Positions 54,114 to 62,770 of a stretch of 64,000 nucleotides of DNA are shown piece after piece; within the stretch, counting starts at the first letter, position 1, and each line of letters begins with the position of its first letter. A program made the position numbers and the translations under genes. Source of the stretch: an uncultured Steroidobacter sp. (lineage in GTDB: Bacteria > Pseudomonadota > Gammaproteobacteria > Steroidobacterales > Steroidobacteraceae). Location: contig CALMII010000004.1 in assembly GCA_937864115.1 (NCBI GenBank), positions 186,001 through 250,000 on the forward strand, read 5' to 3'. The notes below the pieces were generated by a model. That model was not told the origin of the DNA, made no database searches, and worked only from the letters and a program-made list of their open reading frames with translations.

Positions 54114-54144
54114 ATGATGAACCTTGCCACTGTGGGAAGGTCAA
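54114..54144 (-). promoter_or_regulatory. CueR-type promoter of cueR-copA
   Basis: On the minus strand TTGACC (54144-54139), a 19-bp spacer holding the dyad CCTTCCCACAGTGGCAAGG, and a -10 near CATCAT (54119-54114). Spacer length and dyad match CueR-activated promoters. It reads into cueR, 40 bp downstream. Confidence 0.85.
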
Positions 54145-54276
54145 GCCCGGCTGATGGCGCCCAACGGGTGGCTCCCGCCAGCCCGGTGCTCCGCACCAGT
54201 CAGATCAGCCCTCGCCAGAGGGATGGCAGGTGGAAGGCGCGCTCCGGACATGCGGCGACGTGACGACGGCACCCGG

Positions 54277-54300
54277 AATTCTGGAGTGCACTCCAGAATT
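54277..54300. repeat. Perfect 24-bp palindrome between cueR and the monooxygenase gene
   Basis: Half-site AATTCTGGAGTG (54277-54288) followed immediately by its exact complement (54289-54300). As RNA it would form a 10-bp stem with a TGCA loop, 28 bp past the monooxygenase stop on the minus strand. On the plus strand it is followed by GGCGTTTTTC. It may be a bidirectional hairpin terminator or an operator. Confidence 0.6.
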
Positions 54301-54328
54301 GGCGTTTTTCGGGTCTGTGGGATTCTCC

Positions 54329-55522
54329 TCAAGCCATGCGCTGGCGCGGGCGCTCGGGGTGACGCACGTGCGGCAGGTGAACTGGGTCGAAGTGCACATC
54401 GAGAATTGAATCGATCCAACGCTCGTTTACGCGCGCAGGCAGCTTGCGAACCAGGGTATTGCGCAGCCGGACGGCAACGGGATGGCTAAATTGAGCGATG
54501 CGTGCAAACCGTCGCGAATCGCGCACCAGTCGGCGAGTGCGTGGTCGCCGCTGCGAATCAAAACATGCAAGCGCTGCAGTTAGCGGATAGCGCGCAAGGA
54601 GCGTAGGTAATACCGCGGCGTCTTCCAAGGCCTGGCTTGCCCCTTGTCCGAGATCGGGCGTGACGGCATGCGCCGCGTCTCCAAGCAGGACGACTCGGCC
54701 TTGCGTGTAAGCATGGCGTGGCGGGACATCGAAGATGTCGTTCCATATCAGCTCACCAGCTGGTGGGGCACTCAACACTTCGCGCACCGATTGATGAAAT
54801 CCCGTGAACAGCTCGCGAAGCTGCGGCAGTCCGACTGTTTCGAGCGCGCGGTCACCAGCGACCCCCGAACCTGTGCACGCGAACCAATACACCTGTCCAT
54901 CTTTGAGCGGCACGATGCCGAAGCGACGACCTCCTCCCCAGCTTTCGGTCATATGGCCGGATTCCACTTCACCGGGTACGACACCTCGCCAGCAGGTATA
55001 GCCCGCAAAGCGCTCTCGCCACTCTGGGTATAGAGATCTTCGTACCGCGGAATGAATTCCGTCGCACGCAAGCAGCAAGTCTGTTCTTCTGTCCTGGCCG
55101 TCCTCGAACAACACTTGGACGTCGTTTGCGCACTGTCGAGCGGCGGTGCATCGCTTCCCGGTGTGGACAATATCCCTGGGTATGCTCGAGCGCAGCGCTT
55201 CGTGCAACGCCGAACGATGCAGCGCGACCGCGCTCATATGCCCAAATCGTTCACTCAAACGCAAATGGTCGGTGGTTTCGAGAACGTGCCCTCGCTCATC
55301 GAGCACACTGATGCGACGGATCTCCTCTCCTCGTTTGATAACTGCTTCATAGAGACCGAGCGCGCGAAGGGCGCGCAGGCCATTCGCAGTCAATGCGATA
55401 CCAGCCCCGAGTGGCTTCAGCTCAGGTGCCTGTTCGAATACTTCAACGTCGAAGCCGACCGCGCGCAGGCCCTTCGCAAGCGCAAGGCCCGCGATTCCCG
55501 CTCCGATGATCGTTGCGTGCAT
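54329..55522 (-). CDS. FAD-dependent monooxygenase (aromatic hydroxylase type)
   Basis: A 397-residue flavoprotein monooxygenase of the salicylate/p-hydroxybenzoate hydroxylase group. The N-terminal Rossmann motif is GAGIAGLALAKGL. The second motif is LLACDGIHSAVR (DG box) and the third GRVVLLGDAAHAVTPDLGQGASQALEDA (GD box). The substrate is unknown. It is the last of a leftward run: small membrane proteins at 56890-55526 precede it, with a 3-bp gap to the closest. TetR control from the far end is likely. A possible role is oxidation of a xenobiotic or antibiotic. Confidence 0.9.
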   Translation of the reverse strand: MHATIIGAGIAGLALAKGLRAVGFDVEVFEQAPELKPLGAGIALTANGLRALRALGLYEAVIKRGEEIRRISVLDERGHVLETTDHLRLSERFGHMSAVALHRSALHEALRSSIPRDIVHTGKRCTAARQCANDVQVLFEDGQDRRTDLLLACDGIHSAVRRSLYPEWRERFAGYTCWRGVVPGEVESGHMTESWGGGRRFGIVPLKDGQVYWFACTGSGVAGDRALETVGLPQLRELFTGFHQSVREVLSAPPAGELIWNDIFDVPPRHAYTQGRVVLLGDAAHAVTPDLGQGASQALEDAAVLPTLLARYPLTAALACFDSQRRPRTRRLVRDSRRFARIAQFSHPVAVRLRNTLVRKLPARVNERWIDSILDVHFDPVHLPHVRHPERPRQRMA

Positions 55523-55525
55523 CGC

Positions 55526-56023
55526 TCAACTGATCGCGAGTGCGCAGACCAGCAACGCGAGCGCCACGGTCACGAGCACGGCTCGCGCTATATGCGAGCG
55601 TTCCCAGCGATCACGCAATGACGTCCACTCGGTCGTCTGCGGCTGTTCGCTGCCTGCTTTCATACGAAAGAACGCCGAGCCCGCTTTGCCCAGCTGTTCC
55701 TCTTTGAGCCAAACCTTGTTGACCGGCGCCGTGACGATCCAGTACACAGCATGCATCGCCAGTAGCAGGATGAGCGCCGTCAGCGACAGCACAAATGCCG
55801 TACTTTCCCGCGGTGTCACGATGACGAGCGCTAGCGCTGCGATCATGCTGATACCTTCGGCAAGTCCGGCAATCGTGAATCCGGGATAGTAGATCCGCTG
55901 CACCGTGAAATATGCATCCCTCGACAGCCGCATCTTGCCCGGGAATTCCAGCGCGTGGGCCACAGCGGGCACCATCGCGAGCGCCACCAACATCAGTGTC
56001 ACAACTTGCAGTGTTGTCAGCAT
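55526..56023 (-). CDS. DUF1772-like membrane protein
   Basis: A 165-residue membrane protein with about four helices (LQVVTLMLVALAMVPAVAHAL, TIAGLAEGISMIAALALVIV, FVLSLTALILLLAMHAVYWIV, AVLVTVALALLVCALAI). AVYWIVTAPVNKVWL resembles the conserved motif of DUF1772/anthrone-oxygenase-like proteins. From ATG 56023; an upstream in-frame extension is not supported. It is separated from the monooxygenase by 3 bp and so forms an operon with it. The family link is tentative. Confidence 0.65.
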   Translation of the reverse strand: MLTTLQVVTLMLVALAMVPAVAHALEFPGKMRLSRDAYFTVQRIYYPGFTIAGLAEGISMIAALALVIVTPRESTAFVLSLTALILLLAMHAVYWIVTAPVNKVWLKEEQLGKAGSAFFRMKAGSEQPQTTEWTSLRDRWERSHIARAVLVTVALALLVCALAIS

Positions 56024-56159
56024 GGCAACCTCGCCATAGTGAAAGATCTCACCGGGAAAACGCGCGAGGTCCGCACGAGTTCGCACGACCAATCACAGGT
56101 GACAGCCCTCAATCCCACATGATGTCGGCGATCTACGCGCTTTCTTTGAGCGGACTTCG

Positions 56160-56687
56160 TTAGGCATCGCTTGTACGTTGAACTGCGCCGCCGTTCGATC
56201 GCAGCTGTTTACGCCAGCCACGTGGCGTCAAGCCCTTTGGCTTGTAGACAGACAGGACGGCCACTGTGATGAGGACGACGAGGCCACCGATGGAATGGAG
56301 CAACGAGCCCGGCAGCGTACGCGGATCCGCACTCGTCGACGCAAGCTCAGCCATATATGTGACGTTCTGCACCTCCAGCAGGAGAATCACTGTGGCAAAG
56401 ATGGTGAGAAGAAGCTTTACCAGTACCCAGTAGTGTCTGAACAGACCCCATGAGCTCGTCAGTGCATTCACTGTTCCGATGAGCACGGACGCAATGGCCA
56501 ATGGGACAATCACAAGGCGAATCGATAAATCCATGCCGAAGTAGGCCGCGCGCACAGCGGCAATGTCCTCGCTCGCACTCGCAACGATGTCCAGCGCCAG
56601 GTATGCCATTACCGCACCGAGCCAGCCAACCGAAGTGATGATGTGCGCGGTGAGCACGAGTCGGCTGAGGGCGCGACGGATGTTCAT
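56160..56687 (-). CDS. DUF2269-like membrane protein
   Basis: A 175-residue protein with four membrane helices (LVLTAHIITSVGWLGAVMAYLAL, LVIVPLAIASVLIGTVNAL, VLVKLLLTIFATVILLLEVQ, IGGLVVLITVAVLSVYKP). His-Trp in TAHIITSVGWLGAV recalls DUF2269 and CopD-related proteins. It starts at 56687, overlapping the upstream small gene by 4 nt. A 136-bp gap separates it from the DUF1772-like gene. Function unknown; position suggests TetR-regulated membrane stress or transport. Confidence 0.65.
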   Translation of the reverse strand: MNIRRALSRLVLTAHIITSVGWLGAVMAYLALDIVASASEDIAAVRAAYFGMDLSIRLVIVPLAIASVLIGTVNALTSSWGLFRHYWVLVKLLLTIFATVILLLEVQNVTYMAELASTSADPRTLPGSLLHSIGGLVVLITVAVLSVYKPKGLTPRGWRKQLRSNGGAVQRTSDA

Positions 56688-56890
56688 GTGTCCGGCCCAG
56701 CACCTTGTGCCGTGGCTGAGTGATTGCCGTGGGCGTCTGAACCGTGAATGTGGCGACCTGGGCCGTGTCTGCCGGGGAACCAGATGAGCGCAACAGCGAC
56801 CAGCAGAATGAGGATTGCGGCAAGAATCGCAAAGACCCTGACCCAACGCGGCATCGGCGGTGGTGAGTTCTGGTCAGAGGTCGGACTCAT
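56684..56890 (-). CDS. Small membrane-anchored His-rich protein
   Basis: A 68-residue protein from ATG 56890 (an in-frame ATG at 56902 is an alternative). The Pro/Ser-rich N-terminus leads into one membrane helix (VFAILAAILILLVAVALIWF) and a His/Gly-rich periplasmic tail (GRHGPGRHIHGSDAHGNH), suggesting metal binding. It is the first gene of the leftward operon and overlaps the next start (ATGA). The operator-like repeat at 56980-57004 lies 90 bp upstream. Confidence 0.6.
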   Translation of the reverse strand: MSPTSDQNSPPPMPRWVRVFAILAAILILLVAVALIWFPGRHGPGRHIHGSDAHGNHSATAQGAGPDT

Positions 56891-56979
56891 GTCGTGCTCC
56901 ACGGCAGGGCCTTGCTGCAGATTGTGAAGGCGGCAGACCGACCACCGACCAACGCGCGTATCATCATCGAAAGGGTCTC

Positions 56980-57004
56980 ACTGCACTGTGTTTTCGAGTG
57001 CAGT
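56980..57004. promoter_or_regulatory. Probable TetR-type operator
   Basis: An inverted repeat ACTGCACT (56980-56987) and AGTGCAGT (56997-57004) with a 9-bp centre lies between the tetR-like gene and the divergent membrane-protein operon. Size and placement suit a TetR-family operator controlling both. Inferred. Confidence 0.5.
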
Positions 57005-57085
57005 AGTAAAGATGAAAGCCGTATGTCGTCAATGAACAGATGCGGCCACATGTCCAGAACTGACAATGAACTCTGCGGAGCGGTG

Positions 57086-57664
57086 ATGGCGCAAAAGGCG
57101 GTCGATGCGCGTGGATCCCGTACTAAGGCGGCGCTGCAGCGGGCTTTCAAATCCCTCCTGCAATCGAAACCATACGAAAGCATTGCTGTCGACGAGATCT
57201 GCAAGGCTGCGAACGTCGGGCGCTCGACGTTCTACACGCACTTTCGAAGCAAGGACGATTTAAAGCGCAGCGGCTTGGAAGCGCTGCGCCGCCAGCTCGT
57301 TGCGCGGCAGAAGGCAGGTCGCTCTCGGGGTTCGCCTCCGATGAGCTTCACGATTGATCTGTTCGCGCACGCGCGCGATCACCTGGATCACTACCGCACG
57401 CTTGTGGGCGGTCGTGGCGGCACGGTCGTTCTGCGAAAACTGAAGGATACGGTGACGGATCTGGTTCGCGCGGAACTCGCCGCTGCTTACAGTCCGAAGG
57501 CTTCAGGCGTAACCGAACGTGAGGCAGCCGTTCAATTCATCATGGGAGCGTTCATGGCTCTGCTCACTTGGTGGCTCGATCGTGGAGCGACTATGTCTGT
57601 CGCGCGAATCGATGAGTTGTTTCAGCGCTTCGTGCAAGACGGGATATCTTCATTGCAGCACTGA
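57086..57664 (+). CDS. TetR-family transcriptional regulator
   Basis: A 192-residue TetR repressor from ATG 57086 (GGAG at 57077-57080); an in-frame ATG at 57050 would add 12 residues. The HTH spans RTKAALQRAFKSLLQSKPYESIAVDEICKAANVGRSTFYTHFRSKDDL. The C-terminal ligand domain (about 70-190, ending DGISSLQH) is of the small TetR type (TetR_C_33-like). Divergent from the operon starting at 56890, with a shared 195-bp region containing an inverted repeat, it probably represses itself and that operon. The inducer is unknown. Confidence 0.9.
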   Translation: MAQKAVDARGSRTKAALQRAFKSLLQSKPYESIAVDEICKAANVGRSTFYTHFRSKDDLKRSGLEALRRQLVARQKAGRSRGSPPMSFTIDLFAHARDHLDHYRTLVGGRGGTVVLRKLKDTVTDLVRAELAAAYSPKASGVTEREAAVQFIMGAFMALLTWWLDRGATMSVARIDELFQRFVQDGISSLQH

Positions 57665-57700
57665 CGTTCCGCGAGCACCAGCATGGAGGCCCGGACTGCG

Positions 57701-58411
57701 TCATTTCTGACGCCATCCCGTGATGAATGCGAAGTCCTGTCGCCGGAAACTCTTGAACAGCAGCAGGAACCCCGATACGGTCAGCCATAGGGCGGCGAAG
57801 CCAAGCGTGATCACGATCGGATTGTTGAAGTTGTCTCGTCCCTGGTAGTCCATCGTGTGCAGCATCCAGAAGAAATCGAAGAGTCGCCAATTGTCGTTTC
57901 GCGTTTGAACCAATCGTCCGTCGTCCGCCGCGAAGTAGAGCGTCGTACCACGATCATCATCGAAGCGCGCCTCCCACGTGGCGCCGGAATCCCGCGTCTC
58001 CATGGTTGAGTTTGGGTGGAACGCCACCGATGCGAGTCGGCCAGTGCCGGCGTAGTGCTGCTGAGCCAAGTGCCGGACTGACGCATCGGTCAGCTTCCAG
58101 ATGTCTCCGTTCGCGGCATCCCGCAACACAACGCCTTGTGTCGTTTCCACGCGCCAAACCCATGTATCCAACACTGGTGCGAGTCGGATCTCGAGAATCT
58201 CGTTCGATTTCAACTCACCCAGCCAGCTCGCCGGCTCCACGAAGGAATTTGCATCAGTGAGCATTGTGGACTGCGCCTCGCGCACGCTGTGTTCACCCGA
58301 TACCTGATGATGATCCAGCCAGGCGAATACCAGCCCGCTCACGGTCCAGAGGATGACCTGCAGCCCAACGATGAGCCCGAGCCACTTGTGCAGCTTGCGT
58401 AGAAATCTCAT
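57701..58411 (-). CDS. PepSY-domain membrane protein
   Basis: A 236-residue PepSY-associated membrane protein. N-terminal TM (LHKWLGLIVGLQVILWTVSGLVFAWL), a periplasmic domain, then FDFFWMLHTMDYQGRDNFNNPIV and a final TM (LGFAALWLTVSGFLLLF). It is a paralogue of the gene just upstream (58424-59134), sharing LHKWLGLIVG and the FxWMxHxMD motif. PepSY proteins often accompany TonB receptors and are implicated in iron or copper reductase activity. Twelve base pairs separate the pair, so they are co-transcribed after the TonB receptor. Confidence 0.85.
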   Translation of the reverse strand: MRFLRKLHKWLGLIVGLQVILWTVSGLVFAWLDHHQVSGEHSVREAQSTMLTDANSFVEPASWLGELKSNEILEIRLAPVLDTWVWRVETTQGVVLRDAANGDIWKLTDASVRHLAQQHYAGTGRLASVAFHPNSTMETRDSGATWEARFDDDRGTTLYFAADDGRLVQTRNDNWRLFDFFWMLHTMDYQGRDNFNNPIVITLGFAALWLTVSGFLLLFKSFRRQDFAFITGWRQK

Positions 58412-58423
58412 AGCGATGTCCCG

Positions 58424-59134
58424 TCAGGCGCGACGCGGCTGCGTCTTTCTGCGGAAGCTGAAATACAGAAGCCATCCGCCACTGAGTACCGTGACGAGCC
58501 CTGCAACGGTCGCGGTTTTTAACAATGTGTTGTTCATGTCGGTGCGCGTATCAAAGTCCATGATGTGAAACATCCAGAGGAAATCGAACCAACGCCAGAA
58601 GCGATGGCGTCGCGTCACGAGCACACCGATATCTGGGTGGATGTAGAGACTGGTTTGCAACCAATCGTCGAAGTCCACGCGCCAAAGCGGCAGCGGTCGC
58701 GTCTGGATCTCCAACGGCGGCTCGCGTTCGATAAGCGTCAACGCAGCGACGTTGCCGGCGCCCGCGTAGTACTGTCGCGCGAGATCCGCGACAGCTTCTT
58801 TGGGCAGTGGAGAAAGCTTTTTCCCGGTCGTCGAATCGACGAGCGTTGTGCTCGCGCCGGTGGTGACTTCAAATACGGGCGCAGACATGCCAGGTAGAGC
58901 ACGCAACGATACTTGACTGACGCCCTCGAATTGGTCCGCGACTGCGGCGAAGGACAAAGAAGGTGGCTTCGCCTCGAAGGGCACACGAACGTTGCGCACC
59001 AGAGGATCGCCGTGAATGAAATCGAGATCGACGACGACCATATAGAAGCCGCTGATCATCCAGAACACGAACTGTATTCCGACGATCAAGCCAAGCCATT
59101 TGTGCAAAGTGCGCGAGAGAAGTGCGGGACGCAT
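58424..59134 (-). CDS. PepSY-domain membrane protein, paralogue
   Basis: A 236-residue protein of the same layout as its neighbour: TM1 LHKWLGLIVGIQFVFWMISGFYM, a periplasmic domain with LARQYYAGAGNVAAL, then FWRWFDFLWMFHIMDFDTRTD and a final TM. The paired arrangement downstream of a TonB receptor suggests a reductase or release function for the imported metal complex. The His residues in the FHIMD/LHTMD motifs could be heme or metal ligands, as in related siderophore-reductase-like proteins; this is an inference. Confidence 0.85.
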   Translation of the reverse strand: MRPALLSRTLHKWLGLIVGIQFVFWMISGFYMVVVDLDFIHGDPLVRNVRVPFEAKPPSLSFAAVADQFEGVSQVSLRALPGMSAPVFEVTTGASTTLVDSTTGKKLSPLPKEAVADLARQYYAGAGNVAALTLIEREPPLEIQTRPLPLWRVDFDDWLQTSLYIHPDIGVLVTRRHRFWRWFDFLWMFHIMDFDTRTDMNNTLLKTATVAGLVTVLSGGWLLYFSFRRKTQPRRA

Positions 59135-59160
59135 GGAAATGCCCGTTAAGTATTTTGTTT

Positions 59161-59185
59161 GGGCGGCGGGTCAGTCCCGCCGCCC
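59161..59185. terminator. GC-rich hairpin after the TonB receptor gene
   Basis: A perfect 10-bp stem GGGCGGCGGG (59161-59170) / CCCGCCGCCC (59176-59185) with a 5-nt loop lies just beyond the receptor stop (59194) on the minus strand. No U-tract follows on that strand, so it may be a partial terminator or a 3'-end stabiliser that lowers PepSY gene expression relative to the receptor. Confidence 0.5.
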
Positions 59186-59193
59186 TGAGAGGC

Positions 59194-61917
59194 CTATTGC
59201 AGATTCCAGCTGGCGCGCAGATACCACCGCCGACCTAACAAGTCATAGGTCATTGTGTCGGTATTGGCGTCGGTCCAGCTGGCGACGTACGGAGCATTTT
59301 TGTCGAACACGTTATCGATGCCGACAGCGACGTCGATTGCTTCGGTGACGCGATATCGGAACTGTGCGTTGTGGTAGAAAACGCCGCTCACTGTACTTCC
59401 TGGCCCGGTGTCCGTATTGATGTCGTCTACTTTGCCGATGTACTGGATGCCCCAGGTTCCGGTCCATCGTTCGCGTCCGACTCTGATCGTCGCGTCTGAC
59501 CGCCAATGCGTATAGCTGCCGTTGCCGCCCGTGATCATCCCGGCATACTCGATTGGAGCAGCGCCCTCGAATGGGGTGATCGTGTACTCGTCCAGGTACG
59601 AGATGTTCCACATGAGATCGGTGTTGAAGCTCCCGATCGTAGTGGCGTAAACGGCGCCCAGATCGACGCCGGAGGCGGTCTCCGAGCCGACGTTGCTCGG
59701 CTGCGCCGACAAGAAGTTCACCTCGCCCGTGAGTGGGTCGCGCGTGTGATGAGCCGGTTGGCAGAACGGGTGGCTCAGGTCGCCGGACTCATAACAGATG
59801 GCGAGCTTTTCCGAGCCGGGGATTTGCTGGATCGAATCCTCGAGCTCGATTTCCCAGTAGTCGAGCGTCAGTGACAGGCCCTCGACGAACGTGGGCTCCC
59901 ACACCAACCCAACGGTGAACGTGTCCGCGTCCTCGGGCTGTAGTTCCGAATTACCACCGACCGTCGTGCGGATCGTGTTGCCGAGCTGCACATAGTTCAC
60001 CGGGACACCAGCAAGTTGACAGCTCTGATAGATCGCATCTGATGGACTCAGCTGACTCCATCCGCTACAAGGATCCGTAGTCGTCAAGTTACCCTCGGCA
60101 ACACCTCCAAATAGTTCCGGAATATTGGGGATGCGGAACGCAGTGGACGACGTGGCACGGAACTTCAATCCGCCCGCGATCTGCCACAAGAGGCCAATCT
60201 TGTAGTTCGTGTCGTTACCAAACAAATCGTAGTCGGAGTAGCGGCCCGCGAGACTCAGCTCAAGATGCTCCACGGCCGGCATCCCGTGCAGCAGCGGTAC
60301 AACGAACTCCGCATACACCTCGTCGACTTCATAGCGGCCCGAAATGGGATCCTGCTGATTCGTATTCGCGATGTTCGCGACGACGAGCGGGTCGGGGTCG
60401 CGCCAACCCGACTCCTCACGCCGCTCGACACCGGCAGCGAAGCCGAGCGGGCCCGCGGGCAGATCGAAGATGTTGCCTGTGAGACTGGCAGTGATTGACT
60501 GTTGCTCATTGCCACCCGTGTCTCGCTGCGTGTAGAGAATGTAATCGAGCACGTCCTGAGAGACGTCGCCATTGCCCAGGTAGTCTGCGCACGGGACGGT
60601 GACGTTGTCGCAAGCGAAGACGGTCTGATACACGCGCTCGAGGTTCGCGACGTTCGTCGAGCCGTCGATACCCGTGTTTCGCCCCTTGTTATACGCAACT
60701 TCCCACGACCAGTTCTTCGCAAAGGATCCCTGGAAGCCCGTCACCACGCGCCAGGTATCGGTCTCCTGAAAAAATTCCCGAACGCCAATTTCGACCAGTC
60801 GCTTCCGATCGAGACGAATGTCTTGCCCGGTTGGATTCATCGGATGGCTGGCGGGAATCATGAAAGCCGTGCGTCCGACGCCGGGTTGATAGTAGTCGAG
60901 TAATGTTCCAGGGGTGGCGATCTGATCTGACTCGCGCTGGCTGTAGATCAATTCACTGAAGAACTGCACGTTTTCGGCGATGTTGAGATTGCCGAACACA
61001 GTAAACGTCGTTTTCTCGATCGGACTAACAGCGTTCAGCCACTGGAAGTACGGTATGTCGTGTCGCGACCCGCTGTAAGGCTCGAAGAGATCTCCGTTGC
61101 CATTCGGATCGTTATTGAAATTGATGCGTTGTCCAATGTTCGGACCTGTTACGAACGTGGCGCGTCCGCCAGAGGTGCTCGAGCTTCCGACGCATTCAAG
61201 CGTCCCGTCGCCTGCATCGCCAAGCGCACAAGGCGCACGATCGGCCATGTTCACCGCCTTGCCTTCCGTGTAGCTCATCGTCGCCATCAGATTGCCGCGT
61301 TCACCCCTAACGCCAAGCATCAGATTGGCAGCGATTTCCTCGCCGTCGCCTTCAGCCGTCTGACCGAACTGGGCGTCGAGCTCGAGGCCGTCGAAATTCC
61401 TTTTCGTGATGATGTTCACGACGCCCGCGACCGCATCAGCGCCGTACAGCGCGGATGCGCCGTCCTTCAGTACATCGATGCGCTCGATAATCGCCGTAGG
61501 AATGAGATTGAGATCGACGGCGCTGTTTGCTCCAGTACCGCCGTAGACGATACGTCGGCCGTTCAGCAACACAAGCGTGCGATTGATGCCGAGACCGCGC
61601 AGATTGACTTGCGCCGTACCGTATCCGTTGCCGGTCCAGTACGCATTGGTTTGGTTGCCCGCGAACCCGGCCGATGCCGAAAACCGCTGTAGCAACGCTT
61701 CGGTGGAGGTAATTCCCGTCGCCTCGATATCCTGTGCATCGAAGACTGTGACAGGTCCTACGCCCTCCAAGTCTTGCCGCTTGATGCGACTCCCGGTCAC
61801 CTCAACTTCCTCGAGGGTGGAGGCTGGCGCCTGCGCCCGTGAGTTCTGCGAGATCAGCACGGCTGTGCATGCGGTCGCGAGCAGTGGCAGCGACGAATCT
61901 TTCATCGAAATTCTCAT
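59194..61917 (-). CDS. TonB-dependent outer-membrane receptor
   Basis: A 907-residue receptor. After a signal peptide (MKDSSLPLLATACTAVLISQNSRAQ) the TonB box region is LEEVEVTGSRIKRQDLEGV. The plug domain includes NLRGLGINRTLVLLNGRRIVYGG and ERIDVLKDGASALYGADAVAGVVNIITKR. The 22-strand barrel follows, ending in LLGRRWYLRASWNLQ with the C-terminal aromatic. The NRTLVLLNGRR form belongs to the large group of receptors abundant in Xanthomonadales and Steroidobacter-like bacteria. Substrate unknown; neighbours (PepSY pair, CopC/CopD, cytochrome) suggest copper or a metal chelate. The start is 61917 or the Met four codons later. Confidence 0.94.
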   Translation of the reverse strand: MRISMKDSSLPLLATACTAVLISQNSRAQAPASTLEEVEVTGSRIKRQDLEGVGPVTVFDAQDIEATGITSTEALLQRFSASAGFAGNQTNAYWTGNGYGTAQVNLRGLGINRTLVLLNGRRIVYGGTGANSAVDLNLIPTAIIERIDVLKDGASALYGADAVAGVVNIITKRNFDGLELDAQFGQTAEGDGEEIAANLMLGVRGERGNLMATMSYTEGKAVNMADRAPCALGDAGDGTLECVGSSSTSGGRATFVTGPNIGQRINFNNDPNGNGDLFEPYSGSRHDIPYFQWLNAVSPIEKTTFTVFGNLNIAENVQFFSELIYSQRESDQIATPGTLLDYYQPGVGRTAFMIPASHPMNPTGQDIRLDRKRLVEIGVREFFQETDTWRVVTGFQGSFAKNWSWEVAYNKGRNTGIDGSTNVANLERVYQTVFACDNVTVPCADYLGNGDVSQDVLDYILYTQRDTGGNEQQSITASLTGNIFDLPAGPLGFAAGVERREESGWRDPDPLVVANIANTNQQDPISGRYEVDEVYAEFVVPLLHGMPAVEHLELSLAGRYSDYDLFGNDTNYKIGLLWQIAGGLKFRATSSTAFRIPNIPELFGGVAEGNLTTTDPCSGWSQLSPSDAIYQSCQLAGVPVNYVQLGNTIRTTVGGNSELQPEDADTFTVGLVWEPTFVEGLSLTLDYWEIELEDSIQQIPGSEKLAICYESGDLSHPFCQPAHHTRDPLTGEVNFLSAQPSNVGSETASGVDLGAVYATTIGSFNTDLMWNISYLDEYTITPFEGAAPIEYAGMITGGNGSYTHWRSDATIRVGRERWTGTWGIQYIGKVDDINTDTGPGSTVSGVFYHNAQFRYRVTEAIDVAVGIDNVFDKNAPYVASWTDANTDTMTYDLLGRRWYLRASWNLQ

Positions 61918-62004
61918 ACGTGCCCCTCACCTGAATCTTTGGATTGTAAATGCGCACAGTGCTCGGCCATGTGAGCGCACCGAGCTAGAACATCGAAGTT
62001 CGCA

Positions 62005-62733
62005 TCACTCCCTTCTCGCACGCTGTTTGTCCTCGTGCAGATGCTCCGTGTCATCCGCGTGAGAATGCGTTGTGCCAACCGCCGACTCGCTGTTTGCGCG
62101 ATCGTGTGGTTCGAACCGACTCTCGGCATCTGGTCCGTGCTGCGAGTTCTCATCCTTAGCGTGTTCGTCGTGATCTGCACTTCCTCCAGCACTGTGACCA
62201 CGAGGCTCGCGACCACCATGCGAATGTCCTTCACTTGCCCTGACCTCTGTTGCGTACTGCTCAGCCGAAAGCGACGGCAGCACGCGCACGAACGCGACGA
62301 CATCCCAGATATAGCGATCGTCCATGCTCTTGCCCCAAGCAGGCATGCCCGTGGACTTGATGCCGTGCTCGATAACCCAGAATGCCTCTGCAGGATCCAG
62401 GCGCGTGTGTTTCGTCAGATCGGGTGGAACTGGATAAAGGCCACTTCTCAGCTCTGAATCCTCATTCCCCGGTGCGAGATGGCAGCCCGCACACATCGCG
62501 TCATAGTTGCCGGCCCCACGACGTACCATGGCTCGATCATCCAAGGACGGCACCTCGATGTCGTCTGCGCGGACAGCAATCGAGCGCTCGCGCGCTGCTT
62601 CTAGTACGCGAAAGACAAGCGCCGTGTGAGGCTCATCCGCCGCAACGTTGTAGATACCAGTGCCAACGATCACCGCGGCCAGAGCCGCGAGGCCGACCAG
62701 CGCGGCGAGTATCGTGACCAGTACTCTCTTCAT
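62005..62733 (-). CDS. c-type cytochrome with His-rich tail
   Basis: A 242-residue membrane-anchored cytochrome c. N-terminal helix VLVTILAALVGLAALAAVIVGTGIY, then the heme site CAGCH (Cys81, Cys84, His85). Met in STGMPAWGK is the probable distal ligand. The last 75 residues are packed with His, Asp and Glu (EGHSHGGREPRGHSAGG, HDEHAKDENSQHGPD), an unusual metal-buffering tail. It lies between the receptor and CopD genes on the same strand. A role in electron delivery for copper handling or oxidation is an inference. Confidence 0.88.
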   Translation of the reverse strand: MKRVLVTILAALVGLAALAAVIVGTGIYNVAADEPHTALVFRVLEAARERSIAVRADDIEVPSLDDRAMVRRGAGNYDAMCAGCHLAPGNEDSELRSGLYPVPPDLTKHTRLDPAEAFWVIEHGIKSTGMPAWGKSMDDRYIWDVVAFVRVLPSLSAEQYATEVRASEGHSHGGREPRGHSAGGSADHDEHAKDENSQHGPDAESRFEPHDRANSESAVGTTHSHADDTEHLHEDKQRARRE

Positions 62734-62770
62734 AGCCTCTGCTCCTAAACACGGCGCGGTGCGCCCATGA

